Of a stretch of 64,000 bases of DNA, positions 43,314 through 54,905 are shown one piece after another. The notes under the pieces are model-generated. The model made no database searches. It saw nothing but the letters and a program-made list of their open reading frames with translations, and was not told where the DNA came from. The stretch's first letter is position 1. The number at the start of each line of letters is the position of its first letter. The stretch lies in contig NC_088868.1 of the NCBI RefSeq assembly GCF_032884065.1, positions 3,157,043 to 3,221,042 on the forward strand, given 5' to 3'. The translations under genes were made by a program, and so were the position numbers. This DNA is from Artemia franciscana. Its lineage: Eukaryota > Arthropoda > Branchiopoda > Anostraca > Artemiidae.

Positions 43314-43611
43314 AAATTAAATAAAAAAACAAGTTTTTTAAATGAAAGTAAGGAGCGACATTAAAACTTAAAACGAACAGAAATTACTCCGTATATGAAA
43401 GGGGCTTTTCCTCCTCGACACCCCGCTCCTTACGCTAAAGTTTTTTATTGTTTTAAAAAGTAGAGTTGCGAGAAAGAATCAAACTTTAGCGCAAGGAGCG
43501 GGGTGTCGAGGAGGAAAAGCCCCTTTCATATACGGAGTAATTTCTGTTCGTTTTAAGTTTTAATGTCGCTCCTTAATTTCATTTAAAAAAACTTGTTTTT
43601 TTATTTAATTT
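43314..43611. repeat. Near-perfect palindrome of family A (43.3-kb copy)
   Basis: Arms of ~127 bp around a 43-nt loop. The inner stem CTCCTCGACACCCCG pairs exactly with CGGGGTGTCGAGGAG. Even the otherwise conserved flank is co-changed: GCTCCTTACGCTAAAG on the left against CTTTAGCGCAAGGAGC on the right. Confidence 0.9.
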
Positions 43612-44690
43612 CTGAAAGTTTTTGAATTAATGCATGTCTGATTTTGGCTCTCTGTACATAAATTATAAAAATGAAATTTGCATATTAATTCTTTTTTTGG
43701 CTAAATGGCTTTCTCTTAGTTTTGATCAGACGATTTTGAGAAATAAGGGGTGGGGAAGGAGGTCTAGTTGCCCTCCAATTTTTCGGTTACTTAAAAAGGC
43801 AACTAGATCTTTTATTTTTAACGACAATTTTATTAGTAAAAAAAAATACATAACTTAAGAATTAACTTACGTAACAAACTTTTATATTCTTATATTTTTG
43901 ATTATATATATGAGGGGGTTGGTCCCCTCGTTAATACCTCGCTCTTCACACTAAATCTTGTTTTATCCCAATTCTTTAAGAATGACCCTTGAATCAGAAA
44001 GGCCGTAGAATAAATAGTTGAAATTATTTAAAAAAATTTTAGCATAAAGAGCGAAGTATTTATCTCCTCCTAAATACCTCGCTCTTTATGGTAGAGTATT
44101 TTTAGAACCCCTCATATGCGTAATAATCTCTGTTCGTTTTAAGTTTTAATGCTTCTCCTTACTTTTAATTGAAAAAACTTTTTCATGTTTACATTTTCAT
44201 TGTTTTTTTTGTAGTAATGCTAGAAAGTCCTGCGCCCTTTTCATTGAATTTCTCTTCCCCCATGAAATATTCCTCCAAGGAAAGATCCTCCCATATAGCC
44301 CCCTCCCCTGAACCCCACACCCAAACCAAAAAAATCCCCCTGATAACGTCGGTACACTTCCCAGTAACCATTACTGTATGTAAACATTGGTCAAAGTTTG
44401 TAACTTGCAGCCCCTCCCCCAGGGACTGTGGGGGGTAAGTCATCCCCAAAGACATAGTTATTATGGTTTTTGACTATGCGGAACAATATGGCTATCTCAA
44501 AATTTTGATCCGTTGACTTTGGGGAAAAAATGAGCGTGGGAGGGGGCCTAGGTGCCCTCCAATTTTTTTGGTCACTTAAAAAGGGCACTAGAACTTTTCA
44601 TTTCCGTTAGAATGAGCCCTTTTGCAACACTCTAGGACCACTTGGTCGATACGATGACCCCTGGGAAAAAAAAAACACTGACACGTCCGC
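43314..44690 (+). mobile_element. Family A element, right-truncated
   Basis: Palindrome 1 (43314-43440 and 43484-43611) is nearly perfect. The spacer follows, then palindrome 2 at 43905-44165, the C-rich segment at 44230-44340, and the body to 44660 ('gggggcctaggtgccctcc', 'gaccacttggtcgatacgat'). The copy stops in an A tract at about 44675, so its right-end hairpin is lost. AT-rich sequence and then a family B copy follow. Confidence 0.85.
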
Positions 44691-44802
44691 TGACACGTCC
44701 AGCGAAATAAACATAAAAAATAATAATAATAATATAAAAAAGCTATTAAAATAAAATAAAAGATACCAAGAACTCTGGAGAAGGCCTAGGTTCAGTAACA
44801 TC

Positions 44803-47312
44803 AACAAGAGCTAAGAGCTCATATGGCACTTGTGACGAGGCGAGAAGAGCTAAGAGCCAAGATATCATATGGTATGAGCTCTAACAAAATTCTATGAATC
44901 AATAGATTGATTTAAAAAGGAAAATAAGAGGCTTAATGCCGGTCAAGATTTAAAATAAGAGCTCTGAGTCACAAAGTCCTTCTAAATATCAAAATTCATT
45001 AAGATCCGATCACCCACTCGTAAGTTATAAATACCTAATTTTTTTATTTTTTTATTTCTAATTTTTTTTAAGTATTGTATCCTCTCCCTTTTGCCCCCAG
45101 ATGGTCGAATCTGGGAAAACGACTTTATCAAGTCAAATTGTGCAGCTCCCTGACACGCCTACCAAAATTCATCGCCCTAGCACGTCCAGAAGCACCGAAC
45201 TCGCCAAATCACTGAACCCCTCCCCCCAACTCCCCCAAAGAGAGTGAATCCAATACGATTCTGTCAATCACGTATCAAGGACATTTGTTTATTCTATCCA
45301 CCAAGCTTCATCCCGATTCCTACACTCCAAGTGTTTTTCCAAGATTTCCCCCTCCAAATCCCCACAATGTCAAAAGATCTGGTCGGGATTTGAAATAATA
45401 GCTCTGAGACATGAATTCCTTCTAAAATCAAATTTCATTACGATCCGATCATCTATTCGTAAGATATAAATACTCCAATTTTCATGTTTTCCAAGAATTC
45501 CGGTTCCCCCCTCCAACTCCCCCGAATGTCACAGGATCTGGTCGGAATTTGAAATTAGAACTTTAAAGCACAAGATCCTTCTAAATATCAAATTTCATTA
45601 AGATCTGGTCACCCTTTCGTAAGTTACAAATACCTCAATTTTCAAAATTACCCCCCCCCCCCAATTCCACCAAAGAGAGCAGATCCGGTCCAGTTATGTC
45701 AGTCACGTATCTTAGACAGGTTTCTATTCTTCCCATCCAGTTTCATCCTGATCTCACCGCTTTAAGTATTTTCTAAGATTTCCGGTCCCCCCAACTGCCC
45801 CCCCCCCCAATTACGCTTGATCCGGTTGAGACTTAAAATAAGATATTGGAGTTACGAGGTCCTTCTAAATATGAAGTTTCATGAAGATCCGATCACTCCT
45901 TCGTAAGTTAAAAATACGTCATTTTTTTTATTTTTCAGAATTCCCCCCCCCCGCAATTGAGCGGATCCGTTCCAATTATGTAAATCACGTATGCAAGACT
46001 TCTGCTTATTTTTCCAACAAAGTTTCATCCCAATCCCTCCAATCTAAGCGTTTCCCATCATTTTAGGTCTCCCCACCCTAAACTTCCCCCAATGTCAGCA
46101 GATCCGGTCAGGATTTAAAATAAGAGCTTTGAGACACGATATCCTTCTAAAAATCAAGTTTCATGGAGATCCAATCACCCGTTCGTAAGTTAAAAATACC
46201 TCATTTTTTCTAATTTTTCAGAATTAACCCCCCCCCCCCCCAACTACCCCAAAGAGAACGGATCCGTTCTGGTTATGTCAATCATGTATCTAGGACTCGT
46301 GTTTTTTTCCCCACCAAGTTTCATCCCGATCCCTCCGCTCTAAGTGTTTTCCAATTTTTAGGTTTCTCCCTCCCAACTCCCCCCCCCCCAATGTCACCAG
46401 ATCCGGTCGGCTTTAAAATAAGAGCTCTGAGCCACGATATCCTTCTAAATATCAAATTTCATTGAGATCCGATCACCCGTTCGTAAGTTAAAAATACCTC
46501 ATTTTTTTTTATTTTTTTCAGAAATACCCCCCCCCCCCAACTACCCAAAAGAGAGCGGATCCGTTCCGTTTATGTCAATCATCTATCTAGGACTTGTGTT
46601 TATTTTTCCCACCATGTTTCATCCCGATCCCTCCACTCTAAGTGTTTTCCAAGTTTTAGATTTCCCCCTCCCAACTCCCCGTCCCCATCACCAGATCCGG
46701 TCGGGATTTAAAATAAGAGCTCTAAGACACGATATCCTTCTAAACATCAAATTTCATTGAGATCCGATCACCCATTCGTAAGTTGAAAATACCTCATTTT
46801 TCTAATTTTTAAGAATTACTCCCCCCCCCCAACTACCCCAAAGAGAGCAAATCAGTTCCGATTATGTCAATCATGTATCTGGGACTTGCGCTTATTTTCC
46901 CCATCAAGTTTTATCCCGATCCCTCTACTCTAAGTGTTTTCCAAGATTTTAGTTTTCCCCCCTCCAACTCCCCCCAATGTCATCAGACCCAGTCGGGATT
47001 TAAAGTAAGAGCTCTGAGACACACTATCATTCCAAACATCAAATTTCATTAAGATCCAATCACCCGCTCATAAGTTAAAAATACTTCATTTTTTCTATTT
47101 TTTCCGAATTAACCGGTCACTACTCCCCCCCCCCCAGATGGTCAAATCGGGAAAACGACTATTTCTAATTTAATCTGGTCCGGTCCCTGATACGCTTGCC
47201 AAATTTCATCGTCCTAGCTTACCTGGAAGTGCCTAAAGTAGCAAAACCGGGACCGACAGACCGACAGAATTGGCGACTGCTATATGTCACTTGGTTAATA
47301 CCAAGTGCCATA
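44803..47312 (-). mobile_element. Family B element, minus orientation, both ends present
   Basis: Right end of the element at low coordinates: AACAA, hairpin GAGCT-AAG-AGCTC at 44808-44820, then ATGGCACTTG at 44823-44832 (complement of the subterminal repeat). The body has C runs (complement of the G runs) at about 150-bp spacing from 45225 to 47140. Left end at high coordinates: hairpin CACTTGGT-TAAT-ACCAAGTG at 47288-47307 and CAAGTGCCAT at 47302-47311, followed by 'aaaaa' flank. The C runs are on plus here, so strand asymmetry follows element orientation. No protein. Confidence 0.88.
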
Positions 47313-48079
47313 AAAACCAGATAAAATGGGAAGAAACTTCACATCCCAAAAGCGATCCGCATTGACTAACAACGATTCACTTATCACATATAAATTTCAA
47401 TATATCAACATAAATTTAAGTTATCGTTTAATTAATTAAAAATATCAAAAAGTCCTCGATTTCAACTGTTTATTTTGGAAATACTACGGGTATCTTTTGG
47501 AATGAATATGCCACTGTTTGAAATTATGACTTTAGGAAGTTTCCGGGATATTCTATACCGGACCGGACCAAGAAATTATATTTTCTTAAATTTTTGCGTC
47601 ACTCAGTGTAAGCAATTCTGGTCTTAAATATTTAAAGCCATCCCCTATCGTGTCTGTAGCTCGTGCAATGCTTCTCAAGAGCTCAAGTATTGTATGCATA
47701 TTTCTTCAATTGATAAACTACCTTATCAAGGCGTATTAGTTCAAGTATTAAATTGCTTTTTAACTTAGAAAAGATTTTCTTTCCGACACCATTTTAGAAC
47801 ATGAGATAAGTCAATTTTTGTTCGCTTACTAACATAAAAAGAAGCTATGCAATGAAAAAGAAAAGGAACAAAATGTAAGTCACAAAAAAGATTAACTTTT
47901 ATACTAAAAGTTAAACTTATTGGGTATCTTAGATCTAAACAGGGATATGATCTTTTTTCATAACGTGATTGAAAGATGAAACTTAATTAGACATAGCTGG
48001 CTGGTAATTTTGTCTCTTTTTATATTTTATCATATAATTATGAGCATCTTTCTCTGTTATTTTGTATCAAAAGAAGCTT
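47313..48079. other. Unassigned, with a repeat tail at 47917-48060
   Basis: The stretch 47917-48060 ('gggtatcttagatctaaaca', 'gaaacttaattagacatagc', 'ggctggtaatttt') matches 48645-48760, 54215-54360 and 56090-56240. These are the sequences downstream of the 48257 ORF and its two relatives. A fourth partial copy of that unit therefore lies here, without its ORF. Confidence 0.55.
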
Positions 48080-48256
48080 CTTTGCGACATTGAATCCAAG
48101 CGTGTTAATCTATAAAATATATGGGGCAATGGTGGGGAGGGGGGGGGGGTTGTTAAACAGCTGAGTTTAGTGAGTACACGTTTGCATAAATGCACTTTAG
48201 TGGAGCCCCCATTGAACTGTAAGTGTTTGTTGATTTACATTTAGTGACCCAGTAAA

Positions 48257-48706
48257 ATGGTACTGTTTAATTACCAACAATTTTGTGCCCTTTCAGTTGA
48301 AAAAAAGAGTCCAAATTTCGAAGAAGAAGAACAGCATCTATTGAAAAAGTCGAAAATGGAGAACATGGATGATGACAGTAAAACGGTACTGTTTAATTAC
48401 CAACAATTTTGTGCCCTTTCGGTCGAGGAAAACAGTCACTGTATATTGGGAAAGAGTCCAAATTTCAAAGATGAACGGCATCTACTGAAAAAGTCGAAAA
48501 TGGAGATAAGTGATGATGGCAGCATGTTTTTAGGAGAGAAGAAACTCACCAAAACCCTATGCGATGACATTGACGAAATGGAATATGAGGTAGTTGACAT
48601 AAGTCGGGAAAATAATTATTTTTATTTTTTCGATAACTTGGGAATATTGGGTGTCTTCGATCTAAACAGGGGTATGATCTTTTTTAGTAACTTGATTGAC
48701 AGCTGA
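48257..48706 (+). CDS. Hypothetical protein (149 aa) with in-frame 126-bp duplication
   Basis: ATG (aaaATGg context) to TGA. The protein contains two tandem ~42-residue modules, each with VLFNYQQFCALSVE, then KSPNF, then HLLKKSKME followed by an acidic stretch. Then come EYEVVDISRENN and an aromatic/hydrophobic tail NYFYFFDNLGILGVFDLN. The DNA period is exactly 126 bp (48260 and 48386), so the duplication kept the frame. No signal peptide or known domain is visible; the LLKKSK stretches look like basic nuclear-localisation-type patches. Decayed relatives at 53.96 and 55.81 kb have stops. At the start of each module the DNA reads '(c/t)tttca(g)', and the relatives keep 'ctttttcag', so this could be an exon of a larger gene. 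Function unknown; it may itself belong to an uncharacterised repeat. Confidence 0.45.
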   Translation: MVLFNYQQFCALSVEKKSPNFEEEEQHLLKKSKMENMDDDSKTVLFNYQQFCALSVEENSHCILGKSPNFKDERHLLKKSKMEISDDGSMFLGEKKLTKTLCDDIDEMEYEVVDISRENNYFYFFDNLGILGVFDLNRGMIFFSNLIDS

Positions 48707-48709
48707 AAC

Positions 48710-49540
48710 TTAATTAGACGTACTCGGCTGGTAATTTTTTTTTGTAATTTACTATCTTATTTTGCATAGGAGCTGGTATCTTTTCTTAGTGACTTTTTAT
48801 GAATAAGGGAGTCAATATTGATCGATGAGACTAATTTCTGAGCTAATGAATTCCATTTCAGAGGGTAAAATATTTTTGGGAGATTTTAAATGGAAATCAA
48901 ATTAAGTCAGATATAAGTTTCTTTTTAAGAATTTTTCTAGTGATGTTGAGACGATAAACTAGCTAATTAAAGTGGACTTGAGGTTCCTGGATTGCCTTAG
49001 GCGTGTAAGAAGCAGGATTTTTTCCTTCAGCATATCAGCAGCGAATCTTTCATATAGTTTTAAGGAGTGAGGGAGATGCGACGAAGGTTTTCCTTTTTTC
49101 TTAGCTTCTCGATTCTTCTTCAAATCTTTAATGGGGAAATAATGGGAACAAAATCGGAAATTTTATTAGCTGGTGTTTAATTGGGTATTAGGAGCGAATC
49201 TTTCATATAGTTTTAAGGAGTGAGGGAGATGGGACGAAGGTTCCCTTTTTTCTTAGCTTCTCGATTCTTCTTCAAATCTCTATTGGGGAAATGATGGGAA
49301 CAAAAACGGAAATTTTATTAGCTGGTATTTAATTGGGTAAAGCTAAATGTTCGTCCAGTAGGTCTCTAAACTCCCTAAGACAGAGGAAGGTCCCAGAAAA
49401 TCCTTAAGACAGCTGTCATGCCCCCTTTTGCACAATAGGTTTGACTCTCTTTTCCTTTGCGGTCACTGAAACTCCCAGGCTTTTTGTTTTTGTTGCTTTA
49501 AATGTGTATTGCTGGGGGCTCGGTATTAAATCTCAGCTTC
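48710..49540 (+). repeat. Segment duplicated at 52860-53620
   Basis: Shared landmarks in order: 'cggctggtaatt', 'gtcaatattga', 'ggtaaaata', 'ttgggaga.tt', 'ccttcagcatatcag', 'ggagtgagggaga', 'ttttttcttagctt', 'gattcttctt'. Similarity is around 70-75% by eye. Neither copy has an open frame with the other's protein, so I read it as non-coding. Confidence 0.6.
49041..49341 (+). repeat. Tandem duplication, 153-bp period, two copies
   Basis: 'gcgaatctttcatatag' starts at 49041 and 49194, and the copies agree at nearly every base ('ggagtgagggagatg.gacga', 'ctcgattcttcttcaaatct'). The homologous segment at 53190-53340 has a single copy, so the duplication happened after the larger segments separated. 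Confidence 0.8.
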
Positions 49541-49541
49541 A

Positions 49542-50600
49542 TCTTAATAGACTAATAAATTCACCAATGTAGCCATTGATATGAACAATTTTTGCCCCGT
49601 AGTAACTTAAAAAAAAGTTTTGAAAATAACAGTGATAAATAAATGCTCGTTTTAAAAAAATCCAGGAGTAGTAAATGTTTACCACAATAGTCTCAAAATT
49701 TATCTTTCTGAACAAACTGTTTAGGAGTTGCTGATACCCTCTTATATACTGATTAGTCACCAAAAAATGGTCAGTAACTGAAGTGGTTGCCATTGAATTT
49801 TTCCTGTTTTTGTAACTTGATAGATGAACATCAAGAAAAAAAAAACATCAGAAGATCCACATGGAAAGCTAACTGGTCAGATTCTTTTGATATTACCCAT
49901 GTATTTCCAGAAGATGATGAAACTACAGGCGCTTGTTGATTTCCGTCCTCGTTTTATATTTTTGTGAGATTGGTATGAATCTCGAGTGTGGTGTTGATTT
50001 TGTCATTTATATCGCAAACAACAATTGGATCATGTCTCCATTGATCTTTTCTTTATATCAGGAAGGTTCCAAAAGATTCTTTTTTTTCGCAAAAAAAATG
50101 TCTGAAGACTGGAAAAGGAAGAACTATTTTCTCTAACCTGGTCTTTTATATATGTGTATGAAGAATCCCCATACGACAGTAAATGATTCTTCCAGATCTT
50201 CATGCTAAAAGTAACCTAGATAATTTCGTGAATTTCATAAAATAATTGATATTTTGGTCACATATGCAGTGAACGTCATCAGTAGTATTATCACTACTAA
50301 TACTTACTGCGTTAATCAGTATTACTACTAACGGCGGTCCCTCCATATATACCCAAAATATCTAGTATTTTTTTTGAAATTTATCAGTCTGTTCAAAGGA
50401 TTTATTCCTATTAGAACTTTTTGTTTAAAAAAAAACAAAAAACTATTGATTCACTCGAATTTGGAATGGATATACTGGAAGAATCAAATAGGATAAGGGT
50501 CATTGCCATCTGTTATGTATACGAATATAGAGGGGAGGGAAACATAGGGGGTAAGCGAAGAGTAAAATATTAAACTGGAGAGTTTGAAATTCTACAATGT
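49542..50600. other. Unassigned AT-rich sequence
   Basis: No recognised protein or repeat. Short frames here are AT-rich chance frames. Confidence 0.35.
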
Positions 50601-50609
50601 AGAAAATAG

Positions 50610-51010
50610 GTGGAACAATTTTATTTTAGGAAAAACTTTGCGAAATTGCAGATGGTTTCTTACGAAGGATTGTTGAAAATGCAGTTAGAATTAATCGTGA
50701 AGTCGCCTTTGTTTCACAAAAAAGAAGAGGGGTTTTACAAAAAATATTATGAAATCGAAGGGAATGTAAGGAAAATGGAAAAAGCTTTAAAATATAAACC
50801 AAGGACAAATGGAGGCCTTTGATAAAATTACTGAAATTGCAGAAAATTTAACCACAATTCAAAACTTTCCAATATTCTCATTAGGCAATTAGCTGTATCA
50901 AGCATAATTGTACTATCTTAAGCAAACATGCGAGGAAGCATTAGAGATGATAATCAATGGATACAAAAAAATAAATAGGCCCTGGGTGCTGATAATGTGG
51001 TAAATGATTT
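50610..51010 (+). pseudogene. Possible non-LTR endonuclease-RT linker fragment
   Basis: The frame 50610-50822 (FRKNFAKLQMVSYEGLLKMQ, later KKYYEIEGNVRKMEKALKYK) is followed in other frames by ITEIAENL, EEALEMIINGYKKIN and GADNVVNDF. The last two resemble the RT-0 block ('..Ai..lK..KapG.DnV..d'). The helical charged composition and order fit the linker between endonuclease and RT. Similarity is weak and stops before any RT core motif. Confidence 0.4.
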
Positions 51011-51189
51011 TTCTAAATAAATTTAAGAAAAGGGGAAGTAAGTAGTAATTGTAATAAAACTTTAATTAAACCAGATCTATGAGAGGTATCAGTGCTATAA
51101 TGAAGAGCCATAAAGGTTCAGTGCATTATTAGTAATTTTTTTTTGCCAGAGGAACTTCATATTGAAGAAAAGGTCGTTCAAGCTTTGGA

Positions 51190-51420
51190 TGGAGCTCCTT
51201 CGATTTGAAATAAGAAGTTCTAGTGTCTTTTTTTAAGAGCCATAATTGATCGGAGGGCAACCAGTTTCCGGCAAATTTTTTTTCAACCATTCATTCTATA
51301 AAAGTTTTGAGATAGCCATTTTGTCTAAAATAGTCCACAGGTAAATAACTTCTTCCGGGTTTGACACCCTCCCAGCCCCAGGACGAGGGTACCATGTTAT
51401 TCAAGTTGCCCATTATTAAC
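51190..51420 (-). repeat. Family A body fragment, minus orientation
   Basis: 'aagttctagtgtcttttttt', 'ggagggcaacca' and 'aaaagttttgagatagccat' in the order seen on the minus strand of other family A copies. No palindrome or end hairpin is attached. Confidence 0.65.
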
Positions 51421-52850
51421 ACTTAAGGTTTTTAAGAAAAGAAGGTGTGTCTGATCATGGACCTAAAAAAAGCTAAGAATATTAAGGCAAAACCTTTAAG
51501 GAAATTTTGAGAGGAATGTCAAACACAATCAACATTAATTATATTTTGTTGGTTTTGCAAAGTGAATATCAGTAGCGAATATGGAATAACTTGGGGTATT
51601 ATAGGTTGAAACCTTCAAGGTAGGTTAAGGGATGTTGAAGGGAGATTGTAAGGTAACCAGTTCTTTTTTTTTCTTGCCCTTTTTAGATGCTTCCTCTCCT
51701 TTACAATGATCAGTTCTTTTTTAATTTTCAATACGTTTAAATTAGTCTAAATATCTAATAGAACTATGCATCCAGGGATGCAATACCCCCATAAATCTGG
51801 GGAAAAGATTGTAAATTTTGCAATTTGCGTATTATTTACATACAGGGTTTATCATTAAGAATAGGAGAAATGTTTGTTGTGTTTGTATCCGAAAGGCTCA
51901 TGAGAATTAAGGTTAAAATAGTCAAAAGATCAAATAACTTCGCTCTTACATTTTAAGAAAGATTTATTATATTAAGTAAGACCTGTTGGGGTGACAAAAC
52001 CCCTCACATCTTTTGAAAAAGATGCCGAGGACAATCGACTGATTCTGGGTGTGTTCGGAACGGTTGAGAGTAATTAGGTAAAACTGTTTCGAATGTTGAA
52101 GGACATGTAAAACTAAATCAAAAGATACTACTTGCACCCAGCGTATCAAAAAGGTGTGTGTGTAATCTGTCTTGAACTACTAACAGTATTAAGCTCGAAC
52201 CCTCAAGGTACGTTGAGGGGGATTTTAAAAAGTGAGTCGGAGGGCAACTAGACCTTTTCTTATTTAATTTTTTTGAGCCCTCTTCCGAAACTTCTGATTA
52301 GTATTTGATTTTAGAAAATTTTGTGTGTGATATCCTGTTTGTAAGAATTTTTATTTGTTTTACTTTCGACTTGAACGTAAATTTATTTTTTATTCGTTTT
52401 AAGATCTATTTATTCATTTATATTCAATTTATTATCAACCTATTAATACTAAAAAAACTATTAACAAACGTTAAACGGTTCCTAAGCCAAAGAAGATTTG
52501 CTTGTAGATTAGTACCTATATCTCTCTGTTTGCTATGATTGTTTATTTAATTTCGGTTTGTTTTGGTTTTCATTTATTCCCTTAATAGTAGTTTCTGGTT
52601 GTTTTGAGTTTGAATTATTTTAAGAAGTTTTCCCTAATGGTCTTAAATTTAAAATGCCTTTTTTTACTTTTCTTTAAAAAATTAATTTTTGGGAAATTTT
52701 TTTTTTAATTAATTGGAAAAATAATCAGTGTGAGTGTGGTAATTATAGAAGCCTTAGCTTAGTTTCCGTAGGAAGTAACCTGCTTAGTATGATGATACTT
52801 AGTATGATGATTTTGAGATTCTCTAGGTCATGTTCTAAGAGAAGAACAGT
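51421..52850. other. Unassigned AT-rich sequence
   Basis: Two short stretches at 51600-51680 and 52190-52260 resemble each other ('gaaccctcaaggtacgttga', 'ggggattttaaaa', 'agggcaacta'). They may be further family A body scraps. Otherwise nothing is supported. Confidence 0.35.
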
Positions 52851-52859
52851 TTAGTTTTT

Positions 52860-53620
52860 GGTTGGGGAGAGGACGCATTCGGCTGGTAATTCTGTCTTTT
52901 TTTTTTATTTACCATATCATCATGAGCTGCAACTGGTGACTTCATAGGAACTAGGGTGTCAATATTGAATTCAGTGAATAGTTTCTGAACTAATACCTGG
53001 TATTTCACATGGTAAAATACTGTTGGGAGATCTTATATGGAAGTTAAATATAGGCAGGTATAAATTTTTCAAGGCATTTTCTAGTGACTTTGACAAAATA
53101 AATAAGATAATAGGAGTTAGAAACGGATGTTTGGTTCCCAAATCACCTCAGGCTTGGTTGAAGAAGGATTATTTCCTTCAGCATATCAGTGGCGAATCCT
53201 TCATTTAGTTATAAGAATAGTTTTTAGGAGTGAGGGAGACGGAAGCTTCCCTTTTTTCTTAGCTTCCCGATTCTTCTTTCAAACTCTAATGAGTAAATAA
53301 TGGGAACAAAATATAAATTTGATCAGCTAGTATTTAGTTCGATAATACTGACAGGGCGTCCTGCATGTCCCAGAAAATCCCTAAGACAGCTCTCAAGTCT
53401 CCTTTTGCAAGATGACATCATTTCAACCAAGAAGTCTTCTTAGTGTGTTAGTGAAATTTACAGTCCTGAAGACTGAATAATACTTTCAGTTGTTTAGTCT
53501 AATTAATATTAATAGACAAAAAGGTTTTCCGCTCTTTATTTCTTTGGTAATTTATACTGCCAGCCTTTTTTGTTTTCGTTGTTTAGATATGTATTACTGG
53601 AGGCTCGGCTAAGGTTATTG
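52860..53620 (+). repeat. Segment duplicated at 48710-49540
   Basis: Counterpart described at 48710. It holds a 61-codon frame at 53023-53208 (MGDLIWKLNIGRYKFFKAFS) that is not open in the other copy, so I do not call it a gene. Confidence 0.6.
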
Positions 53621-53829
53621 GCGGTAACCTTGGGTGGTTCAGGTTGATTTAAATTAAGCTGTTCCGGTTTCCTACTACACAACTTCTTATTCTCAGAAAA
53701 TCAATATTTCGGCGTGCTATTGAACTATTTTCGATCTTATTTTATAATAAAATCGGGTGGACATACGAATTTCTATCTTACTTTTTCGCATTTTATCATC
53801 TTCATTAATTTTTATATCCTGAAAGCTCG

Positions 53830-54370
53830 AATTTCTTCCTAAGTAGTGTTTAGGTGGATTGATTGATGTCTTTATCACTGGAGCACATTTGAGCTGTAAT
53901 ATCCCCGTAATGTCCCAATGAGCAGTAAATGTCCATAGATGTATGTATATTTTGTGAACCAGTAAAGCGAAACTGTTTACAACATTTTTTGCTTTTTCAG
54001 TCGAGGGAAAGTCTTACCGTATGTTTAAAAGCGTCCATACTTAAAAAAGAAGAATAGTGTCTATTGAAAAAGTCAAAAATAGAAAACAGTGATGATGGGA
54101 GTATGTTATTAGGAGAGACTCGCTGACACCCAATGCGATACAAATAGTCTATGGCGATGTAGAATATAAAGTAGTTGACATAAATCGTGAACTTTTTTTT
54201 TTTTACTCTTTAAGGCTTAGTGAGTGTCTTAGATTTAAACATAATTATGATCTTTTTCGGAAACTTGATTGAAAGCTGTTACTTAATGAGACGTACTCAG
54301 CTGGTAATTTAATCTTTTTTTATTCACTTATATTATTACGAGCAACCGCTGGTATCGTTATTTGCTATTT
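53830..54370 (+). pseudogene. Decayed relative of the 48257 ORF (copy 2)
   Basis: Aligns to 48190-48770: 'gtgaaccagtaaa', 'actgtttacaaca', 'gctttttcagtcga', 'ctattgaaaaagtca', 'aacagtgatgatgg.ag.atg', 'gtagttgacataaatcg', 'agtgtcttagat', then the downstream tail. Stops interrupt the frame (for example the TAG within 'agaatagtgtc') and only one module is present, so this copy lacks the internal duplication. Confidence 0.6.
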
Positions 54371-54629
54371 TCTCTCAAAGGAGTTCCTCTATTTCCATTT
54401 GAACTAGGCATTAGGGGGAGGGTACTAGTTTTGGTGTGATTCTAAATAATTTTAATTAGTTATTAATACCTATTTACCTATTTTTGGGGGTTATTAATAT
54501 TTGAAGGATGAAAACTTAAAAATGCTCTAAGGTTCAGAGTTTTTTTTTTCGATGAATGACCTTACAATAAATAAATGCCTCACATAGGTCCTACAAACAA
54601 ACAGTGCCGGATTTACCTAATTATCAGGT

Positions 54630-54905
54630 AAATAGGTAAAATAGGTAGAAAAGGGTCTTGTGCTGTAAGTAGGTTGGATAGAATATTTTCTTGTGGACCA
54701 AATATATATAGGCGACCTAACCTAGTTTTATACAAGATTCCGATCATTTATGGAGTAGTTTGGGACATACGACTTCCTTTTATGGGCTAAGGCATATACT
54801 CCCTCTTAAAATATCAATTTCATGACGCAGTTGGAGCTCCACATTAGAGACAGGGGTTTCTGTTAAAATTAATGTTATATTTTTATTGACAGTGGATTTC
54901 TGACT
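54630..54905 (+). repeat. Segment duplicated at 59490-59760
   Basis: 'agaaaagggtcttgtgctgt', 'aagtaggttg', 'gaatattttctt', 'ggagtagtttgggacat.cg' and 'acttccttttatgg' occur in the same order in both copies. Non-coding. Confidence 0.7.
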
